Below are positions 1-9,000 of a DNA stretch of 52,782 nt, piece after piece (position 1 is the stretch's first letter; the number at the start of each line of letters is the position of its first letter). The position numbers were made by a program, and so were the translations under genes. The notes beneath the pieces are model-generated. The model ran no database searches, was not told the origin of the DNA, and worked only from the letters and a program-made list of their open reading frames with translations. Source of the DNA: Bacillus hominis (lineage in GTDB: Bacteria > Bacillota > Bacilli > Bacillales > Bacillaceae_G); contig NZ_BOQD01000045.1 in NCBI RefSeq assembly GCF_018332515.1, positions 1-52,782 of the forward strand, given 5' to 3'.

Positions 1-20
1 CCCTCTTTCTTTATTATATA

Positions 21-455
21 TTACGCCTTATGACACTCTGGACAAACGCCATAAATTTCTAAGCGATGACTATTAATAACGAAGCCTGTCGTTTTCGCAG
101 CTTCCTCTTCAAGCAGTTCCAAGCCTCCATAAGGAAAATCAACAATTTTACCACATTTTTCGCAAATCACATGATAATGTTGACTTGTAACATAATCAAA
201 TCTACTTGAAGCGTCTCCATAAGTTAATTCCTTTACAAGCCCAACTTCTTTAAACACACGTAAGTTGTTATAGACAGTTGCAACACTCATATTTGGAAAC
301 TTGCCTTCTAATGCTTTATAAATGTCATCCGCTGTTGGGTGCGTCATAGATTCCACAAGGTACTCTAAAATAGCATGACGCTGTGGAGTAATGCGTACAC
401 CCGTATTTTTCAGCATTTCTAGCGCTTCTTTTAATTCTTCTTTGACCACCGTCAT
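21..455 (-). CDS. perR: Peroxide-responsive repressor PerR (Fur family)
   Basis: Metal-dependent DNA-binding repressor of peroxide defence genes; oxidation of its iron site by H2O2 releases it from DNA. The 144-residue frame has the Fur-family winged helix (about residues 15-85) and a dimerisation domain. Ligands matching B. subtilis PerR are visible: H39, D87, H93, H95, D106 for the regulatory metal and C98, C101, C138, C141 for structural zinc. The ATG has a GGGG only 3 bases upstream. A GTG six bases further in (position 449) has better spacing and would bring the numbering level with B. subtilis (H37, D85), so it may be the true start. A PerR box lies in its promoter, so autoregulation is likely. 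bcp lies just upstream in the same orientation, behind its own terminator. Identification is very secure. Confidence 0.97.
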   Translation of the reverse strand: MTVVKEELKEALEMLKNTGVRITPQRHAILEYLVESMTHPTADDIYKALEGKFPNMSVATVYNNLRVFKEVGLVKELTYGDASSRFDYVTSQHYHVICEKCGKIVDFPYGGLELLEEEAAKTTGFVINSHRLEIYGVCPECHKA

Positions 456-483
456 GCACCCCGATTCTATACGGATTATTATT

Positions 484-498
484 TTATAATTCTTATAA
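484..498 (-). promoter_or_regulatory. PerR box (autoregulatory operator)
   Basis: TTATAATTCTTATAA matches the PerR box consensus TTATAATNATTATAA at all but one defined position (C for A). It starts 2 bases downstream of the perR -10 element, so it covers the transcription start. A bound repressor there would block perR transcription, which fits the known autoregulation of perR in Bacillus. Confidence 0.85.
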
Positions 499-500
499 AG

Positions 501-529
501 AGTGTACTCTTTTTCTTATAAATCGTCAA
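501..529 (-). promoter_or_regulatory. perR sigma-A promoter
   Basis: On the minus strand TTGACG (524-529) and TACACT (501-506) are separated by exactly 17 bases and point at perR, about 50 bases upstream of its start. The -35 matches 5 of 6 and the -10 matches 4 of 6 consensus bases. Confidence 0.7.
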
Positions 530-612
530 TATTTCTACTATAAGTATGTGGTTTATTTTTGTATATAGCCTTATTCTTATGTATCTTCCCCCATTTCCTA
601 TACATTTACATA

Positions 613-640
613 GAAAAAAGTGCGACATAATCGCACTTGG
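613..640 (-). terminator. bcp terminator
   Basis: AAGTGCG (618-624) pairs with CGCACTT (632-638). On the minus strand a T-run follows. It closes the bcp transcript; the shortened bcr1 copy at 755-822 lies between the bcp stop and this hairpin. The remaining gene-free bases up to 813 contain nothing else I recognise. Confidence 0.75.
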
Positions 641-754
641 AATACTATCATCTGAGGAGGTATGCCCTACACTTTCACTTTATGTATCGCAAGAAAATAT
701 GTATAGACGCATGCCTTACATATGTATTTTTTCTCCTCATTAATATGGATGTAT

Positions 755-822
755 TTTATCCCGCTATTTGCGGGCTAATAATCAGTGGAGATAGACACCT
801 CCTGATTAAAATTTCACTTTAT
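755..822 (+). repeat. bcr1-type repeat, internally deleted copy
   Basis: Starts TTTATCCCGCTATTTGCGGG and ends TTTCACTTTAT, the two ends shared by all copies here, bounded by TTTAT on both sides. At 68 bp it lacks the middle of the 159-bp full copies. Its right end contains the bcp stop codon. Confidence 0.8.
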
Positions 823-1269
823 ATAAGAAAGAACGTCCTCAATATGTCCTTTCACTTTCACTTTACGCCATTCTTTTACAAGTTCACCATCTTTATTGAT
901 AAGGAATGTAGAACGCTCGATTCCCATGTACTCTTTCCCAAAGTTCTTTTTTAACTTCCAAACATCGTACAATTCTGCTACTTTATGATCTTCATCTACT
1001 AAAAGTACAAATGGAAGCTCATGCTTCTCGATGAATTTCATATGTCTGTTCACAGAATCAGGACTTACACCAAGGATGATCGTGTCCTTCTCTTGAAATA
1101 ATCCGTATGCATCACGAAAATCACATGCTTCAGTTGTACATCCTGGAGTCATATCTTTCGGGTAAAAATATAGAACTACATTTTTACCTCGGAAGTCAGC
1201 TAAGCGAATTTGTTCTCCGGTACTTCCCTCTAATGTGAATTCCGGTGCTATTTCTCCTACTGTGATCAT
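814..1269 (-). CDS. bcp: Thioredoxin-dependent thiol peroxidase Bcp (atypical 2-Cys peroxiredoxin)
   Basis: Reduces H2O2 and organic hydroperoxides in the cytoplasm with thioredoxin as electron donor. The 151-residue protein has the AhpC/TSA fold, with the peroxidatic cysteine in PGC (C44) and the resolving cysteine C49 five residues on, as in the BCP/PrxQ group. The longest frame begins at a GTG (1278) that overlaps the AAGGAG site. The ATG at 1269, eight bases after AAGGAG, is the better start. The B. subtilis equivalent ygaF also sits beside perR. The last residue and stop (AAG TGA) lie in the end of a bcr1 repeat, so the natural C-terminus may have been changed by that insertion. Confidence 0.93.
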   Translation of the reverse strand: MITVGEIAPEFTLEGSTGEQIRLADFRGKNVVLYFYPKDMTPGCTTEACDFRDAYGLFQEKDTIILGVSPDSVNRHMKFIEKHELPFVLLVDEDHKVAELYDVWKLKKNFGKEYMGIERSTFLINKDGELVKEWRKVKVKGHIEDVLSYIK

Positions 1270-1313
1270 TGTTATCACTCCTTTTCTTTTCTATTACTAT
1301 AACAAATGCTACC

Positions 1314-1718
1314 TTATTTTTCATTGTCCATTACAGTCCTTACCACAAAGGCAAACGGTAATGTATATCCAATTAGCGCTTCTCCAATTGCAATCCATCT
1401 TCCGATTCCAATCGGAGCTATATCACCATATCCAACGGACAATAAAGTAACCGCGCTAAAATATAAACATATTTCAACAAGTTGAAAGGAATGAGCACTT
1501 AGCCTATCCCCATCTTCTTTCAAAACTGCAAAACCCATTTCCTCTAGCACAACATAACTTAATCCAAACGCAATCAGTACCGTTGTATAAATTAAAAACA
1601 ACGTAGCTAAATTGTACAGCGAAAAGAAACGATTGGAATTTGAATATGAACTCCATAATAATTGGACACTTCTCAAAATAGCAATTGCTGCAATTAATAG
1701 AATAAATCCCCATAACAT
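1314..1718 (-). CDS. Small potassium channel family protein (Ion_trans_2)
   Basis: Predicted membrane protein of 134 residues with hydrophobic segments at about 2-22, 36-58 and 107-127, and a pore loop carrying the K+ selectivity filter TLLSVGYGD (91-99). This is the pore module of two-helix K+ channels plus one extra N-terminal helix. There is no cytoplasmic RCK/TrkA domain, so gating is unknown. The longest frame starts at a GTG inside the ribosome binding site; ATG at 1718, preceded by GAGGTGG, fits better. It lies 72 bases downstream of the ABC-2 permease on the same strand with only a weak hairpin between them, so it may be transcribed with the exporter genes. Confidence 0.82.
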   Translation of the reverse strand: MLWGFILLIAAIAILRSVQLLWSSYSNSNRFFSLYNLATLFLIYTTVLIAFGLSYVVLEEMGFAVLKEDGDRLSAHSFQLVEICLYFSAVTLLSVGYGDIAPIGIGRWIAIGEALIGYTLPFAFVVRTVMDNEK

Positions 1719-1790
1719 GTCCTCCACCTCATTTTATATGTATGAGGACTATAGCTGATTTATCCCTTAGAAACGAACATGCTTCTATAA

Positions 1791-2576
1791 TTAATTTCCT
1801 GCGCCACGATATCGTTTAACCCCTTGATTCCATAGGGTAATTGCAATAGTAAAACAGATAACACCAACAATTGGCGTTGCGAAAGCATAGCTATTCCACT
1901 CTGTTTTTCTTAAAAAGTATGCTGCTGGATATACCCCAACAAATGCAAACGGTAAAACAAACGTTAAAACAAAGCGAATAACACGGTTATAAATATCAAC
2001 AGGGTAGCGTCCATAATTCCCTATGTTATACATAAGCGGCATAATGGAACTTTTCGCATCCGACCAAAAGCCAAGACTTGCAAGCGTAATAAATATCCCG
2101 CCATATACCAGTGCCCCTCCCGCTACCATGAATAGGAATAAGAAGAAATCATACCAGTAAAAAGATAATTGCAGCTCCATTGCTGCATAACCCATCACAA
2201 TAATCCCCGTAATAGCTCCAATTAAAGATTCAAGTTCCATTCTTTCTAATATAATTTGAAATAAACTATGAATCGGTCTCGTTAATATACGGTCCATTTC
2301 CCCTTTAATAATGTAACGATCATTAAAGTCCCATATATTAAAGAAAGCTGAAAAAATGGCAAACGGTACTAAAAAGAAACCATAAATAAAGATCACTTCT
2401 TCTCGGCTCCACCCTTTTAGTGCTTGGGTATGCCCAAACACAACGAGAATGAAGATTAAATTAACAGCTTGTAGTGATAAATCTGAAAGTAATCCGACGA
2501 TAAAATCGCCACGATACTCCAATTTTGTTTTTATATATTGACTTGCATATTGCAAAAATAATTTTATATATATCAT
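1791..2576 (-). CDS. ABC-2 type transporter permease (COG3694-like)
   Basis: Integral membrane subunit of 261 residues with about six hydrophobic segments, of the ABC-2 family usually paired with a second permease and a COG4586-type ATPase. The stop of the upstream permease is 4 bases away and AAGGGGG precedes the ATG by 8 bases, so the three genes (3365-4378, 2581-3372, 1791-2576) form one operon. Substrate is not evident from sequence; such exporters move drugs, lipids or polysaccharides outward. Confidence 0.82.
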   Translation of the reverse strand: MIYIKLFLQYASQYIKTKLEYRGDFIVGLLSDLSLQAVNLIFILVVFGHTQALKGWSREEVIFIYGFFLVPFAIFSAFFNIWDFNDRYIIKGEMDRILTRPIHSLFQIILERMELESLIGAITGIIVMGYAAMELQLSFYWYDFFLFLFMVAGGALVYGGIFITLASLGFWSDAKSSIMPLMYNIGNYGRYPVDIYNRVIRFVLTFVLPFAFVGVYPAAYFLRKTEWNSYAFATPIVGVICFTIAITLWNQGVKRYRGAGN

Positions 2577-2580
2577 CTCG

Positions 2581-3372
2581 TCATCCCCCTTGTACGATTA
2601 GACGTTTTCTCGCCGTTTTCCACATCAGTACAATTGGAATAATAAGTATAATTGCCCAAATCACTTGAAATAATAAAGCTTCATATAACTTACTTCCTTG
2701 TATACCTTCAGAGAAAATCATACTCGGAATATAACTAATTGCTTGAAACGGTAAAAACACCATTGCTTTTTGGGCCCATAACGGATAAAAACTAATCGGT
2801 AATAATAAACCAGAAAATAAATCGATAACAACACGTTTCGCATACATAATTCCACTATTATTAAATAAGAAGAATGTAAGCATTCCTGTCATTAAATTTA
2901 TTTGTGTATTAATGATAAAACTAAATATTAAAGATAAGAAGAAATATAGCCACGTTTGAAAATTCGTTGTAATTTGTAATGAAAATAATAACGTAACAAT
3001 AACCATACCCGGAATTGAAAAGAAAGCAAAACGAAATATCCCTTCTCCAAGCCCTTGCATAACTTTCATACCTAAATAGTTGTACGGACGAATTAGCTCT
3101 ACCGCCACACGTCCTTCTTGAATTTCCATCGCAATTTCTCTATCTATATTATTGAAATAAAAAGCGCGTGCCATCCATGCGATCGCAATATACGTAGTCA
3201 TTTGTGAAATAGATAAACTTTCAATATTCTCTTTCCCACTATAAATTGCTTGCCATAAAAAATAATACGCACCAATGTTAATCGTATAAATTAAAATCCC
3301 GCTGTAATAATTTGTACGATAAGCAAGCATCATTAAAAAGCGAATCCGAATCATCTCAATATACTTACCCAT
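2581..3372 (-). CDS. ABC-2 type transporter permease (COG4587-like)
   Basis: Membrane subunit of about 263 residues with around six transmembrane segments. It pairs with the permease at 1791-2576 and the ATPase at 3365-4378. The longest frame begins at 3390, but the AGAAGG eight bases before ATG 3372 points to the shorter form starting MGKYIEM. With that start it overlaps the ATPase gene by 8 bases, a sign of translational coupling. Substrate unknown. Confidence 0.82.
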   Translation of the reverse strand: MGKYIEMIRIRFLMMLAYRTNYYSGILIYTINIGAYYFLWQAIYSGKENIESLSISQMTTYIAIAWMARAFYFNNIDREIAMEIQEGRVAVELIRPYNYLGMKVMQGLGEGIFRFAFFSIPGMVIVTLLFSLQITTNFQTWLYFFLSLIFSFIINTQINLMTGMLTFFLFNNSGIMYAKRVVIDLFSGLLLPISFYPLWAQKAMVFLPFQAISYIPSMIFSEGIQGSKLYEALLFQVIWAIILIIPIVLMWKTARKRLIVQGG

Positions 3373-4378
3373 GCATAATACCTTCTTCATAAATGTTACG
3401 AATAATTTCCTCTGTAGACACTTCGTTAATTTTCAAATCTTTAATTTGAAAGGCTTGTACTACTTTAGAAATCAGCATAGAAATGATAACTTCTTCATTC
3501 GGTATTTTTGCAACCCATGCGTTTTCTTCTTTCGCTTTTGACCAAACGACATGACTATCTGGCATAACCATTGATAACTCCTGGTATGAAACTGGAGCAA
3601 CAAACTGAAAATGTATTTCCTTTTCTGCTCCCCACTGTGTGCGAAGGTTATTTAAAGAACCGTCATACATAATATTTCCTTCATCAAGCATGATAACGCG
3701 TTCACATAAAGCTTCAATATCAGTAATATCATGTGTCGTTAATAAAATTGTTGTTTTATAACGTTCATTCATCTCTTTTAAGAATTCTCTTATTTTCAAT
3801 TTCACAAGAACGTCCAGCCCAATTGTTGGCTCATCTAAAAATAATAACGGCGGATTATGAATTAATGCTGCTGCTAATTCACAACGCATCCTTTGACCAA
3901 GAGATAACTTTCGTACCGGTTTATCTAATAAAGGACCGATATCTAACGTTTCAATCACATGCTCCATATGCTCCTTATACTGAGCGTCTGATACACCGTA
4001 CACTTTTTTGAGTAATCGAAACGATTCTTGTACAGCGATATCCCACCAAAGCTGCGAACGCTGGCCAAACACAACACCAATTGTTCTTACAAATTCTTCT
4101 CTCTGTTTGTGTGGATTCATTCCATTCACTGTAATTTGTCCTGATGTCGGAGTCAAAATCCCTGTAAGCATTTTAATCGTCGTTGATTTACCAGCACCAT
4201 TCTCACCAATATAACCAACCATTTCACCTTGCTTTACAGTAAAAGAAACATCATTTACTGCTGGTACTATTTTATAATTACGATTTAATAAATCGCGAAA
4301 CGCACCCTTTAAGCCCGGACGACTTGAATAGGCTGTAAACTCTTTACGTAACCCTTGTACCTCAATTACCGATTTCAT
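3365..4378 (-). CDS. ABC transporter ATP-binding protein (COG4586-like)
   Basis: Cytoplasmic ATPase of an ABC-2 exporter, 337 residues. Walker A GENGAGKST is near residues 58-66, the signature is LSLGQRMR, the Walker B plus D-loop is LLFLDEPTIGLD and the H-loop is LLTTHD. The last 80 residues form the extra C-terminal domain typical of this group. GGAAGGGGG precedes the ATG by 7 bases. First gene of the three-gene operon running leftward. Confidence 0.88.
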   Translation of the reverse strand: MKSVIEVQGLRKEFTAYSSRPGLKGAFRDLLNRNYKIVPAVNDVSFTVKQGEMVGYIGENGAGKSTTIKMLTGILTPTSGQITVNGMNPHKQREEFVRTIGVVFGQRSQLWWDIAVQESFRLLKKVYGVSDAQYKEHMEHVIETLDIGPLLDKPVRKLSLGQRMRCELAAALIHNPPLLFLDEPTIGLDVLVKLKIREFLKEMNERYKTTILLTTHDITDIEALCERVIMLDEGNIMYDGSLNNLRTQWGAEKEIHFQFVAPVSYQELSMVMPDSHVVWSKAKEENAWVAKIPNEEVIISMLISKVVQAFQIKDLKINEVSTEEIIRNIYEEGIMHG

Positions 4379-4505
4379 AATCGGACCCCCTTCCTAAATG
4401 TCACAACGAATAGTTTACCCAACTGCTCCTTCTATCACAAACAATACGTCTTTTCAAAAAACATGTTAGAATAATACATAGATTTTTGTAAGGAGATGAA
4501 TTGTA

Positions 4506-5804
4506 GTGAATTTCACGAAATCAGAAGCGTTACATAAAGAAGCTTTAGAACATATCGTTGGTGGTGTTAATAGTCCTTCTCGCTCTTTTAAAGCAGTTGG
4601 AGGCGGTTCCCCTGTTGCAATGGAACGCGGGAAAGGTGCTTATTTCTGGGATGTAGATGGAAATAAATATATCGACTATTTAGCAGCGTATGGCCCTATT
4701 ATTACTGGACATGCTCACCCACACGTAACAGAAGCAATTAAAACAGCGGCTGAAAACGGTGTACTATACGGTACTCCAACAGCATTAGAAGTAAAATTCG
4801 CAAAAATGTTAAAAGAAGCAATGCCTGCTTTAGATAAAGTCCGCTTCGTTAACTCTGGTACAGAATCCGTTATGACAACCATTCGTGTCGCTCGCGCTTA
4901 CACGGGCCGCACAAAAATTATGAAATTCGCCGGTTGTTACCACGGTCATTCCGATTTAGTACTTGTAGCAGCTGGCTCTGGTCCTTCTACTCTTGGAATT
5001 CCTGATTCAGCTGGTGTGCCACAAAGTATTGCCCAAGAAGTTATTACTATTCCATTTAATAATGTAGAAACTTTAAAAGAAGCGTTAGATAAATGGGGCC
5101 ATGAAGTAGCAGCTATCCTTGTAGAACCGATCGTTGGAAACTTCGGTATTGTAGAGCCAAAACCTGGCTTCCTCGAAAAAGTAAATGAACTTGTTCACGA
5201 AGCTGGCGCACTAGTAATTTATGATGAAGTTATTACTGCTTTCCGCTTTATGTACGGTGGTGCTCAAGACTTACTTGGCGTAACACCAGATTTAACAGCA
5301 CTTGGTAAAGTTATCGGCGGCGGACTTCCAATTGGTGCTTACGGTGGTAAGAAAGAAATTATGGAACAAGTTGCTCCGCTCGGCCCTGCATACCAAGCTG
5401 GTACAATGGCTGGGAACCCTGCGTCTATGGCATCAGGTATTGCCTGCCTAGAAGTACTTCAACAAGAAGGCGTATACGAGAAATTAGATGCACTTGGCGC
5501 AATGCTTGAAAAAGGAATTTTAGAACAAGCTACAAAACATAACATCGACATTACAGTAAACCGTCTAAAAGGTGCATTAACTGTATACTTCACGACAAAT
5601 ACAATTGAAGATTACGATGCAGCCCAAAATACAGATGGTGAAATGTTCGGGAGATTCTTCAAGCTGATGCTTCAAGAAGGTATTAATTTAGCACCTTCTA
5701 AATATGAAGCATGGTTCTTAACGACAGAACATACAAAAGAAGATATTGAATATACAATTGAAGCTGTTGGCAGAGCATTTGCTGCTTTAGCAGACAATAA
5801 ATAA
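4506..5804 (+). CDS. hemL2: Glutamate-1-semialdehyde 2,1-aminomutase, second paralogue (GsaB type)
   Basis: PLP enzyme that converts glutamate-1-semialdehyde to 5-aminolevulinate, the first committed precursor of haem. The 432-residue class III aminotransferase contains FVNSGTES, the YHGH motif, YDEVITAFR and the Schiff-base lysine K268 in [11 protein letters not shown]. It starts with GTG, ten bases after AAGGAG. Bacillus usually keeps another hemL in the hemAXCDBL operon. Its position beside perR and bcp matches B. subtilis gsaB, so this is the duplicate. It is divergent from the ABC operon and ends in a strong terminator. Confidence 0.92.
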   Translation: MNFTKSEALHKEALEHIVGGVNSPSRSFKAVGGGSPVAMERGKGAYFWDVDGNKYIDYLAAYGPIITGHAHPHVTEAIKTAAENGVLYGTPTALEVKFAKMLKEAMPALDKVRFVNSGTESVMTTIRVARAYTGRTKIMKFAGCYHGHSDLVLVAAGSGPSTLGIPDSAGVPQSIAQEVITIPFNNVETLKEALDKWGHEVAAILVEPIVGNFGIVEPKPGFLEKVNELVHEAGALVIYDEVITAFRFMYGGAQDLLGVTPDLTALGKVIGGGLPIGAYGGKKEIMEQVAPLGPAYQAGTMAGNPASMASGIACLEVLQQEGVYEKLDALGAMLEKGILEQATKHNIDITVNRLKGALTVYFTTNTIEDYDAAQNTDGEMFGRFFKLMLQEGINLAPSKYEAWFLTTEHTKEDIEYTIEAVGRAFAALADNK

Positions 5805-5815
5805 CCCCTGTAATT

Positions 5816-5855
5816 AAAAGGAAAAAAGAAAGCAACCTTTCTTTTTTCCTTTTTT
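5816..5855 (+). terminator. hemL2 terminator
   Basis: A perfect 17-bp stem (5816-5832 with 5837-5853) and a 4-base loop follow the hemL2 stop; the right arm is T-rich. It separates hemL2 from gltA. Confidence 0.88.
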
Positions 5856-5922
5856 CTATTTCATAAATCCCTTATTAATAGTATAATTATTCATAATTAT
5901 CTGTTTTATATTCTTTTATATC

Positions 5923-5967
5923 CTTACTATCCCTGTATACAAGGCAGTTCACGCCTTAAATAGTAAG
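5923..5967 (+). other. Structured leader upstream of gltA
   Basis: CTTACTAT (5923-5930) pairs with ATAGTAAG (5960-5967), enclosing a second hairpin AAGGC (5941-5945) with GCCTT (5953-5957). The nested stems end 38 bases before the gltA start. There is no T-run, so it is not a simple terminator. I cannot assign it to a known riboswitch. Confidence 0.4.
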
Positions 5968-6005
5968 ATTATTCAAAATTCATTTTCCAGAGGGGGGATT
6001 GACGG

Positions 6006-9000
6006 ATGCTCAATAAAAAAAATAAATGGACACCGTCTTTATTTCGGAATTATAAAAATGCAGAACATGATGCGTGTGGAATCGTTTCCGTTATGGAAAA
6101 ACGAAGAATTCCTACCAAAGAAAACATCGATCTTTGTATACAATCACTAGTCAAAATGAATCATAGAGCTGGTTTCATTAATGGCGAAGGAGATGGTATC
6201 GGAATTCATATCGACATGCCAAAAGCACTTTGGAATGAAAAACTGAAAAGTAGCGGATATAATCCAACGATTGTGGATCATCCCCACTTTATCGTTGGAC
6301 ATTTTTTTCTAAACAAAAAAGAAAACATTGCTGAGTTAAAAGATTACATTCGTACGCAACTAAACAATGAAAACTTTACAATTGTTCTCGAAAATGATGA
6401 TGTAATAAACTCAGATGCACTCGGTCCTCTTGGTAAACAAGAAGAACCTTTATTTTGGCAAATTGCCCTTATCGCCGAAAGTGAAGTTAAAAATATGGAA
6501 CAAACATTATTTTCTGTAACAATAAAAATCGAAGAAAATGAAGCAATTCATGTTGCCTCATTAAGTCATGAACATGTCGTATATAAAGTTCTCGGCGCTG
6601 GTGATACACTCGTTGCTTATTACAATGATTTACAACACCCACTTATCGCTTCAACTATGACACTAGGACATAATCGCTATTCTACTAATACGTTATCTAA
6701 TTTTTTTCGTGTACAACCATTTAGTATTCTCGGACATAATGGTGAAATTAACACGATTGCAAAATTACGCGATCAAGCTGAAATGATTAATGTACCACTT
6801 ACTGCCGGAGGCAGCGATTCCCAAGATTTAAACCGCACCTTAGAAACCCTTCTCGTTCAGTATAACTACAGTTTATTTGAAGCAATGGATATATTATTTC
6901 CACCAATTATTAATGAAATTAAACTTTATGAAACACATTTACAAGATTTATATACGTATATACGTGAAGCATGGGGTCATTTTGCACAAGGGCCAGCTGG
7001 CATCATTTCCCGTTTTAAAGATGAAGCTGTTTTCAGCGTTGATTCCCTTGGACTACGACCAGTATGGAAAGTAGAGACAGAGAGCTCTTATATTTTCTCT
7101 TCTGAACCTGGAGTTGTATCACCAACTGAATATGTAGCAGAACCAAAACCACTCGCTCCTGGAGAAAAAGTTGGATTAAAATGGAATGAACAAGATGAAC
7201 TCGTTCTCTATGAATACAATAATTATCAAATTGAAGTATACAACCGTTTTAAGAAACGAATCGATGTTACCAACTATCATGTAAACTTATCTATCCCTAA
7301 AACGAAAGAAACCCAGGGATTATGTGATTCTGTTCAAGTTGAAACGAAGCAATACGTCGCTTTCGGCTGGGATCGAGAACATATTCAACTCCTTGAACAG
7401 ATGGCGACAAAAGGCGTCGAACCAATTCGGTCACTTGGGCATGACTCACCACTTGCCGCACTTGATACAGATAGACGAAATATTGCTGATTTCATTAAGG
7501 AAAGTGTAGCCGTTGTTACCAATCCAGCAATCGATCGTGATAGAGAAGTCGAACACTTCTCCACACGTACTGTACTCGGAGAGCGTCCGAGTTTATTAGA
7601 TAACTCTAAACAACCATTTGTAATCGAGATGCTTTCACCCATTATTTTAGAAGGAAATTTAGCTCAATCTATCGCGGCAGACTTACACACGATTACGTAC
7701 GAACAACTTATACAGCTATTCATTACTCATAGCTCTGTATCTACAATTCCTGTTACATTTAGTCCATCAGAAACTTTACAAAGCGCATTAAATCGAATTA
7801 GTTCCGAAGCGATAGCAGCCGTTAAAAATGGGGCTTCCCTATTATTATTAGATGACGCTAACTCTCATCAAAATGAACTATTATGGATTGATCCACATTT
7901 AGTTACTGCCAAAGTACATCAAGCATTAACTGAAAATAAATTACGCCGGAAATGCTCTCTCGTTATACGTTCTGGTGCCCTTCGCTCCTTACACGATATC
8001 GTCACGCTATACGGATTAGGGGCAGACGGTATTAATCCATATTTATTGTTCGCAACTGTAAATGATGGAACAAAAGCACCAATTACTAATTTGTATACCG
8101 CACTTAATAAAGGACTAGAGAAAGTAATTTCAACGATTGGAATTCATGAATTACGCGGGTATGGTCGCCTCTTCTCCTCTATTGGATTACATGAGGAAAT
8201 CGCAAATATATTACAAATTACAAACTTCTTCGGTTCAAATGGTTTAGCTTTTTCACTTGAATCACTTACTGAAGATGCAAAAATTCGTGCGATTGATTAT
8301 AACAATCCAAAAGTTAGAATGAGAAAATCATTTCATATATTCCCGCGGATTTGGAAAGCAATTGGTGATGTCGCAAAAGGAAACTCTTATGATGATTACC
8401 GCGAAAAGTTAAGTGAGTTAGAAAACAATAATCCGATTGCAATTAGACACCTTGTTCAAACAAAACAAACGAAGCACGTCGTTCCTACTGAAGAAGTTTC
8501 TATTAACATTCAAAATCACGATCTACCGTTTATTATTAGTTCCATGTCATTCGGTTCCCAAAATGAAATCGCCTTTCGTGCATATGCAGAAGCTGCGGAT
8601 CAACTAAATATGATTAGTTTGAACGGTGAAGGCGGCGAAATTAAAGATATGATTGGTAAATACCCACATACACGCGGGCAACAAGTTGCATCTGGCCGAT
8701 TTGGAGTAAACGCGGAACTACTAAATTCATCAAACTTAATTGAAATAAAAATCGGTCAAGGCGCAAAACCTGGTGAAGGCGGACATTTACCAGGTTCCAA
8801 AGTAACCGCAAAAATTGCTGAAGCACGAAACGCTACAATTGGATCGGATTTAATTTCACCTTCTAACAACCATGATATTTATTCAATTGAGGATTTAGCT
8901 CAAATGATTACAGAAATTAAAACGGCTAATCAACTTGCAAAAGTAGCTGTAAAAGTTCCTGTCGTTCCTAACATCGGAACAATTGCTGTTGGTATCGCAA

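Noticed and set aside
546-954. Plus-strand frames of 65 and 105 residues opposite perR and bcp.
   Set aside because: They run through the bcp terminator, a repeat and the antisense of bcp, without ribosome binding sites.
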